DNA from: Zobellella taiwanensis
GTDB lineage: Bacteria > Pseudomonadota > Gammaproteobacteria > Enterobacterales > Aeromonadaceae
DNA: 64,000 bases
Direction: 5' to 3'
Assembly (NCBI RefSeq): GCF_003012795.1
Contig: NZ_PXYH01000004.1
Span: forward strand, 62,001 to 126,000
Positions 57,954 through 64,000 of the stretch are shown piece by piece. The position numbers were made by a program, and so were the translations under genes. Below the pieces are notes generated by a model. The model had not been told where the DNA came from. It saw only the letters and a list, made by a program, of their open reading frames with translations, and made no database searches. Position 1 is the stretch's first letter; each line of letters starts with the position of its first letter.

Positions 57954-58832
57954 ATGGCAAATATTACCGCCGCCCTGGTAAAAGAACTGCGCGAGCGCAC
58001 CGGCGCCGGCATGATGGATTGTAAAAAAGCCCTGATCGAAGCCAATGGCGACATCGAGAAGGCCATCGAAGACATGCGCAAGTCCGGCCAGGCCAAAGCC
58101 GCCAAGAAAGCCGGTCGTATCGCCGCCGAAGGTATCATCCTGGTCCGTCAGGCCGGCAACACCGCCGTGATGGTTGAGCTGAACAGCGAAACCGACTTCG
58201 TTGCCAAGGACGCCGGTTTCCGCGCCTTCGGCGAGAAAGTGGCCGATATCGCCCTGGCCGGCAAAATCAACGATCTGGACGCGCTGAAAGCCGCCGAGTT
58301 CGAGAACGGTGAAAACGTCGAAACCGCCCTGACCAACCTGATCGCCAAAATCGGCGAGAACATGAGCCTGCGCCGCGTGGTGCTGGTGGAAGGCGACAAC
58401 CTGACCACCTACCTGCACGGCACCCGCATCGGCGTTATCGTCAATCTGAAAGGCGGTGACGAAGAAGTGGCCAAAGACGTGGCCATGCACGTGGCTGCCT
58501 GCAGCCCGCAGTTCGTCAAGCCCGAAGACGTGTCCGACGAAGTGGTCGCCAAAGAGCGCGAAATCCAGGTGGAAATCGCCGTCAACTCCGGCAAGCCGAA
58601 AGAGATCGCCGAGAAGATGGTGGAAGGCCGCATGAAGAAGTTCACCGGCGAAATCTCCCTCACCGGCCAGCCCTTCGTCAAGGATCCTTCCGTGTCCGTG
58701 GCCGATGTGCTCAAGCAGAAAGGTGCCGACGCCCTGGGCTTCGTCCGCTTTGAAGTGGGCGAGGGCATCGAGCGCAAGGAAGAAGACTTCGCCGCCGAAG
58801 TTCAGGCGCAAATCGCTGCCGCCAAGGGTTAA
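57954..58832 (+). CDS. tsf: Elongation factor Ts
   Basis: 292-residue guanine nucleotide exchange factor for EF-Tu. N-terminal UBA-like domain ([20 protein letters not shown]), TDFV motif in [15 protein letters not shown], and the C-terminal region [14 protein letters not shown]-like end. The ATG at 57954 is chosen; the frame upstream runs through the attenuator. Confidence 0.98.
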   Translation: MANITAALVKELRERTGAGMMDCKKALIEANGDIEKAIEDMRKSGQAKAAKKAGRIAAEGIILVRQAGNTAVMVELNSETDFVAKDAGFRAFGEKVADIALAGKINDLDALKAAEFENGENVETALTNLIAKIGENMSLRRVVLVEGDNLTTYLHGTRIGVIVNLKGGDEEVAKDVAMHVAACSPQFVKPEDVSDEVVAKEREIQVEIAVNSGKPKEIAEKMVEGRMKKFTGEISLTGQPFVKDPSVSVADVLKQKGADALGFVRFEVGEGIERKEEDFAAEVQAQIAAAKG

Positions 58833-58856
58833 TCCCTGCTATTTTAATGCTATCCA

Positions 58857-58885
58857 GACCGCGACACCCGTCGCGGTCTTTCTAT
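58857..58885 (+). terminator. Terminator of rpsB-tsf
   Basis: GACCGCGAC-ACCC-GTCGCGGTC followed by TTTCT. Confidence 0.8.
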
Positions 58886-58903
58886 GACCAGGAATAGAAA
58901 AGC

Positions 58904-59632
58904 ATGAGTACCAATCCCAAACCCGCATACAGACGCATTCTTCTCAAACTCAGCGGCGAAGCGCTGCAGGGAGAGGAAGGCTTTGGTATCGATCCCGCCG
59001 TACTGGAGCGTATGGCGCAGGAAATCAAGGAACTGGTTGAATTGGGCGTCCAGGTCGGCCTGGTGATCGGCGGTGGCAACCTGTTCCGTGGGGCGGGCCT
59101 GGCCAAGGCGGGGATGAACCGCGTGGTGGGCGACCACATGGGTATGTTGGCCACCGTGATGAACGGCCTGGCCATGCGTGATGCCCTGCACCGTGCTTAT
59201 GTGAATGCTCGCCTGATGTCCGCCATTACCCTGGAAGGGATGTGCGACAGCTACAACTGGGCGGAAGCCATCAGCCTGTTGCGCAAGGGCCGGGTGGTGA
59301 TCTTCTCCGCCGGCACCGGCAATCCCTTCTTTACCACCGACTCGGCCGCCTGCCTGCGCGGCATCGAAATCGAGGCCGACGTGGTGCTGAAAGCCACCAA
59401 GGTGGATGGGGTGTTCAGTGACGACCCCATGAAAAACCCCGATGCCGAACTGTTCCATCATCTCGACTACAACGAAGTGCTGGATCGCGAACTCAAAGTG
59501 ATGGATCTGGCCGCCTTTACCCTGGCGCGGGATCACAACCTGCCGATCCGGGTCTTTAATATGAACAAGCCGGGTGCGTTGCGCCGCGCCGTGATGGGGG
59601 AGACCGAAGGGACCCTCATCTGTCGTAAATAA
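58904..59632 (+). CDS. pyrH: UMP kinase
   Basis: 242-residue hexameric amino-acid-kinase-fold enzyme phosphorylating UMP to UDP. Motifs: [53 protein letters not shown] and [10 protein letters not shown]. Confidence 0.98.
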   Translation: MSTNPKPAYRRILLKLSGEALQGEEGFGIDPAVLERMAQEIKELVELGVQVGLVIGGGNLFRGAGLAKAGMNRVVGDHMGMLATVMNGLAMRDALHRAYVNARLMSAITLEGMCDSYNWAEAISLLRKGRVVIFSAGTGNPFFTTDSAACLRGIEIEADVVLKATKVDGVFSDDPMKNPDAELFHHLDYNEVLDRELKVMDLAAFTLARDHNLPIRVFNMNKPGALRRAVMGETEGTLICRK

Positions 59633-59677
59633 TTCGCGGCCGCTGCCTCTTCAAGTCATAGCCATAGGATAAAGACA

Positions 59678-60235
59678 GTGATTAACGAGATTAAGAACGA
59701 CGCCAAAGTGCGTATGGAAAAAAGCGTGGAAGCCCTGAAGGGCCAGATGAACAAGGTACGTACCGGCCGGGCCCATCCCAGCCTGCTCGACACCATTTAT
59801 GTGGATTATTACGGCGCGTCCACCCCTCTCAAGCAGGTGGGCAACGTGACCACCGAAGACTCCCGTACCCTGGCGGTGACGGTGTTCGATCGTTCCATGA
59901 TCCAGGCGGTGGAAAAGGCCATCATGATGTCTGACCTGGGCCTCAATCCTTCCAGTGCCGGCACCACCATCCGCATTCCGCTGCCGGCGCTGACCGAAGA
60001 GCGCCGCAAGGATCTGATCAAGGTGGTGCGCGCCGAGGCCGAACAGGGCCGGGTGGCCATCCGCAACATCCGCCGCGATGCCAACAGCGATCTGAAAGCG
60101 CTGTTGAAAGACAAGGAAATTTCCGAGGACGACGACCGTCGCGCCCAGGATGATATCCAGAAACTGACCGATCTCTTCATCAAGCTGGTGGACGAAGCAC
60201 TCGCCGCCAAAGAGAAAGAGTTAATGGAAATCTGA
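59678..60235 (+). CDS. frr: Ribosome recycling factor
   Basis: 185 residues, as in E. coli. Splits post-termination ribosomes with EF-G. GTG start at 59678, which aligns with the E. coli N-terminus ([20 protein letters not shown]). Signatures [13 protein letters not shown] and [20 protein letters not shown]. Confidence 0.98.
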   Translation: MINEIKNDAKVRMEKSVEALKGQMNKVRTGRAHPSLLDTIYVDYYGASTPLKQVGNVTTEDSRTLAVTVFDRSMIQAVEKAIMMSDLGLNPSSAGTTIRIPLPALTEERRKDLIKVVRAEAEQGRVAIRNIRRDANSDLKALLKDKEISEDDDRRAQDDIQKLTDLFIKLVDEALAAKEKELMEI

Positions 60236-60260
60236 TACTTACATCAGGTATAGTAGCCGA

Positions 60261-60292
60261 CGCCGTGTAGCTGCCTGCACGGCGTTTGTCTT
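60261..60292 (+). terminator. Hairpin after frr
   Basis: ACGCCGTG-TAGCTGCCTG-CACGGCGT followed by TTGTCTTTG. Confidence 0.6.
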
Positions 60293-60309
60293 TGTGCAGG
60301 AGTAATTTA

Positions 60310-61077
<768 letters not shown>

Positions 61078-61093
61078 CGAGAGAGGATCATTC

Positions 61094-61948
61094 TTGCTGA
61101 AGCTCAGAATCATCACGGCCCTGTGCCTTATTCCCCTGGTGCTGGGTGCCATCTTTCTGTTGCCCCTGCCTTTTTTCGCCCTGTTCGCCACCGGCGTATT
61201 CCTGCTGGCCGGCCGGGAGTGGGGGCGTTTCATCGACAGCCGCAAAGCCAATGTGGTAATGGTGTTCCTGGCCATGGTGCTGATGGCCCTGATGGCCAGT
61301 GTGCCCATCGAGCGGATCTGGGCCGAGGGGTTGCACCCCTGGGTGGCCTGGGTGCTTTATGGCGGCGCCCTCTGGTGGCTGGTGGCCCTGGGGTTGGTGC
61401 TGGCCTATCCCCGCTCCGCCGACCTGTGGCGAGAGCACCTCTGGCTCAAGGCCCTGTTTGCCCTGCTCAGCCTGATCCCCTTTTTCTGGGCACTGCTGGT
61501 GCTGCGCAGCTACCAGTATGAGCACAATCCCTATTACGGTGCCTGGCTGCTGCTGTTTGTGATGTCCCTGGTATGGGTGGCCGATACCGGCGCCTATTTT
61601 GTCGGCAAGGGCATCGGCCGGCGCAAGCTGTGCCCCCGGGTCAGCCCGGGCAAAACCATAGAGGGCATGCTTGGCGGGGTTCTGTCCGCCAGCCTGCTGG
61701 CGCTGGTGGTAACCCAGACCCTGGGCCTGCCGCTGCGCGACAGCGGCGTGCTGCTGCTGGCCTCGGTGCTGGCGGTGCTGGCCTCGGTGCTGGGCGATCT
61801 GGTGGAAAGCATGTTCAAGCGGGAAGCCGGCATCAAGGATTCCGGCCATATCCTTCCCGGTCATGGCGGCATCATGGACCGGATTGACAGCCTGACCGCC
61901 GCCTTGCCGGTCTTTATTGTTATTGTGCACTTGCTGGAGCGGGGATAA
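61094..61948 (+). CDS. cdsA: Phosphatidate cytidylyltransferase
   Basis: 284 residues, versus 285 in E. coli; polytopic inner-membrane enzyme making CDP-diacylglycerol. The family signature is SVLGDLVESMFKREAGIKDS followed by GHILPGHGGIMDRIDS. Start is TTG at 61094 with GAGAGG seven bases upstream; the residues then match the E. coli N-terminus (LKLRIITALCLIPLVL). No in-frame ATG fits. Confidence 0.95.
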   Translation: MLKLRIITALCLIPLVLGAIFLLPLPFFALFATGVFLLAGREWGRFIDSRKANVVMVFLAMVLMALMASVPIERIWAEGLHPWVAWVLYGGALWWLVALGLVLAYPRSADLWREHLWLKALFALLSLIPFFWALLVLRSYQYEHNPYYGAWLLLFVMSLVWVADTGAYFVGKGIGRRKLCPRVSPGKTIEGMLGGVLSASLLALVVTQTLGLPLRDSGVLLLASVLAVLASVLGDLVESMFKREAGIKDSGHILPGHGGIMDRIDSLTAALPVFIVIVHLLERG

Positions 61949-61951
61949 ACC

Positions 61952-63145
61952 ATGACCACGCTGACCATACTGGGCGCCAGCGGCTCCATCGGCCAGAGTA
62001 CCCTGGCCGTGGTGCGGCGCCATCCCGGGCGGTTTTCGCTGTTTGCGCTGACCGCCGGCCGGCAGGTGGAAAGGATGTATGCCGACTGCCTGGAATTCAG
62101 CCCCCGCTATGCGGTGATGGCCGATGAAACCGCGGCCGCCGAGCTGCGTCGCCGGCTGGCGCAGCAGGGTTGCCCGACCCGGGTCCTGGAGGGCGCGCGC
62201 GCCCTGTGCGAGGTGGCCGAGGATGCCCAAGTGGATACAGTGATGGCGGCCATTGTCGGCGCCGCCGGCCTGCTGCCCACCCTGGCGGCGGTGCGGGCCG
62301 GCAAGCGGGTGCTGCTCGCCAACAAGGAAGCCCTGGTGATGAGCGGCGAGCTGTTTATTGAAGCAGTGCACCGGCATGGCGCCCGGTTGTTGCCGGTGGA
62401 CAGCGAGCACAATGCCATTTTCCAGTGCCTGCCGCCCGAGCTGCAGCACACGCCGGGCCGCGGCCGCCTGGCCGATATGGGAGTTGAGCGCATCCTGCTC
62501 ACCGGCTCCGGTGGGCCCTTTCGCTACACCCCGGTGGAGGAGCTGGCGGCGGTGACTCCGGCCCAGGCCATCAACCATCCCAACTGGAGCATGGGGCCCA
62601 AGATTTCGGTGGACTCGGCCACCATGATGAACAAGGGGCTGGAATACATAGAGGCGCGCTGGCTGTTTAACGCCTCGGCGGATCAGCTGCAGGTGCTGAT
62701 CCACCCCCAGTCGGTGATCCATTCCATGGTGCAGTACTCGGATGGTTCCGTATTGGCCCAGCTCGGCCAGCCCGATATGATGACGCCCATTGCCCACGCC
62801 CTGGCCTGGCCCGAGCGCATCGCCTCCGGCGTGGCGCCGCTGGATTTTACCCGCCTCGGCGAGCTGAGCTTTATGGCGCCGGACCTGGCCCGCTACCCCT
62901 GCCTGCAACTGGCCATCGACGCCTGTGCCGCGGGGCAGGGGGCCACCACGGCGCTCAACGCCGCCAATGAGGCGGCGGTGGCGGCCTTTCTGGCAGGCCG
63001 GCTCGGTTTTATGGCCATCGCCCGGGTCAACCGGGCTGTGGTCGAGCGGTTGGGCACGACCCGGGCCGACAGCCTGGACGACATTCTCGAACTGGACCGG
63101 CAGGCCCGCCTGCTGGCCGGCGACCTGATCAGGAAGGGGTTATGA
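61952..63145 (+). CDS. dxr: 1-Deoxy-D-xylulose 5-phosphate reductoisomerase
   Basis: 397 residues. Second step of the MEP isoprenoid pathway, the target of fosmidomycin. NADPH-binding [20 protein letters not shown], metal-binding [14 protein letters not shown], and substrate region [20 protein letters not shown]. Its stop overlaps the start of rseP (ATGA). With uppS it links isoprenoid supply to cell-wall lipid carrier synthesis in one operon. Confidence 0.98.
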   Translation: MTTLTILGASGSIGQSTLAVVRRHPGRFSLFALTAGRQVERMYADCLEFSPRYAVMADETAAAELRRRLAQQGCPTRVLEGARALCEVAEDAQVDTVMAAIVGAAGLLPTLAAVRAGKRVLLANKEALVMSGELFIEAVHRHGARLLPVDSEHNAIFQCLPPELQHTPGRGRLADMGVERILLTGSGGPFRYTPVEELAAVTPAQAINHPNWSMGPKISVDSATMMNKGLEYIEARWLFNASADQLQVLIHPQSVIHSMVQYSDGSVLAQLGQPDMMTPIAHALAWPERIASGVAPLDFTRLGELSFMAPDLARYPCLQLAIDACAAGQGATTALNAANEAAVAAFLAGRLGFMAIARVNRAVVERLGTTRADSLDDILELDRQARLLAGDLIRKGL

Positions 63146-64000
63146 CCGGCATATTGTGGAACCTGGGCGCCTTTATCGTTGCGCTCGGCATCTTGGTGGC
63201 GGTACACGAGTTCGGCCACTTCTGGGTGGCCCGGCGCAACGGGGTGAAGGTAGAGCGTTTTTCCATCGGCTTTGGCCGCCCCATCTGGCGGCGTCTGGGC
63301 AAGGACGGCACCGAATATGTGGTGGCCATGATACCGCTGGGCGGCTATGTGAAAATGCTCGACGGCCGGGTTGACGAGGTTCCGCCCGAGCAGCGCCACC
63401 AGGCGTTCGACAGCAAATCGGTGTGGGCGCGCATGGCGATAGTGGTGGCCGGTCCCATGGCCAATTTCCTGTTTGCAATATTCGCCTTCTGGCTGATGTT
63501 CCTGATCGGGGTGCCGGCGGTAAAGCCGGTGCTGCAGCAGGTGGTGGCCGAGTCGCCGGCGGCCGAGGGCGGCCTGGCGCCGGGCATGGAAATCCTGGCC
63601 ATCGACGGCCGTGAAATACGTACCTGGGAAGATGTCAATTTTGCCCTGATCGGCCGTCTCGGCGCCGGCCAGACCCGTTTTTCGGTGCAGGACGACGGCG
63701 GCCGCCGCCAGGAACTGGTGGTACCGCTGCAGCACTGGCAGTTCAACCCGGACGAGACCTCGCCGATCACCGCGCTTGGCCTGGTGCCCGAGGGGCCAAC
63801 CCTGACCCTGGATCTGGCCCAGGTGATGGAAGAGGGCCCCGGCGAGCGGGCCGGCCTGCTCGCCGACGACCAGCTGTATTCGGTCAACGGCCAGCGGCTG
63901 GAAAACTGGGAACAATTTGTATCCCTGGTGCAGGCCTCCCCGGAACAGGCGCTGGAACTTGTGGTGCTGCGCCAGGGTCAGAGCCTGAGCTTGTCGCTGT
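63142..64000 (+). CDS. rseP: Site-2 intramembrane zinc protease RseP (partial, 3' end cut)
   Basis: The frame is open to the window edge (286 codons). RseP cleaves RseA in the sigma-E stress pathway. The catalytic HEFGH motif is at residues 22-26 in the first membrane helix. A second helix is around [20 protein letters not shown], and two periplasmic PDZ domains follow ([40 protein letters not shown]). The second catalytic motif (LDG) lies beyond the window. Confidence 0.95.
   Translation, partial: MTGILWNLGAFIVALGILVAVHEFGHFWVARRNGVKVERFSIGFGRPIWRRLGKDGTEYVVAMIPLGGYVKMLDGRVDEVPPEQRHQAFDSKSVWARMAIVVAGPMANFLFAIFAFWLMFLIGVPAVKPVLQQVVAESPAAEGGLAPGMEILAIDGREIRTWEDVNFALIGRLGAGQTRFSVQDDGGRRQELVVPLQHWQFNPDETSPITALGLVPEGPTLTLDLAQVMEEGPGERAGLLADDQLYSVNGQRLENWEQFVSLVQASPEQALELVVLRQGQSLSLSL

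Overview
This window is a G+C-rich (by eye about 60%) chromosomal segment of a gammaproteobacterium. The evidence is the gene order secG-tRNA-Leu-tRNA-fMet-rimP-nusA-infB-rbfA-truB-rpsO-pnp, the order rpsB-tsf-pyrH-frr-uppS-cdsA-dxr-rseP, an ssrA gene encoding the tag ANDENYALAA, and protein sequences close to those of E. coli but not enterobacterial. An Aeromonadales lineage such as Oceanimonas, Oceanisphaera or Zobellella fits best; that placement is inference.

Layout. 1-7.1 kb: end of rarA, serS, a small DUF2798-like protein, an AbgT-family transporter, cvpA and purF. 7.1-21.9 kb is the most accessory part: a Yip1 protein, an alpha/beta hydrolase, a GGDEF/EAL protein with a LytS-like membrane sensor, a YkvI-like transporter, fsr, an FNR-type regulator facing a chemoreceptor across a perfect FNR box, a His-rich membrane protein preceded by a class I cyclic-di-GMP riboswitch, and a transporter / LysR / PhyH-dioxygenase group with a shared palindrome upstream of the transporter and between the divergent lysR and dioxygenase genes. 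22.1-33.7 kb: ssrA-smpB, ratA-rnfH, bamE, udp, recN with two SOS boxes, nadK, grpE-dnaK-dnaJ with sigma-32 type promoters, greA, a PilZ-like protein and yhbY. 33.7-49.7 kb: rlmE-ftsH-folP-glmM, then secG, two tRNAs and the nusA-infB transcription/translation cluster through pnp, pdxH and an acetyltransferase. 49.8-56.7 kb, all on the minus strand: roxA, purB-hflD-mnmA, nudJ-rluE and map, separated by dispersed palindromic repeats. 57.1-64.0 kb: rpsB-tsf, pyrH-frr and uppS-cdsA-dxr-rseP, the last cut by the window edge.

Most of the window is core housekeeping. The regulatory sites are the unusual part: a riboswitch with a 9-bp alternative pairing, a candidate LysR regulon, a likely oxygen-sensing regulator next to a chemoreceptor, and three separate c-di-GMP-related elements (GGDEF/EAL enzyme, riboswitch, PilZ protein). 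No phage, CRISPR array, transposase or complete mobile element is visible.
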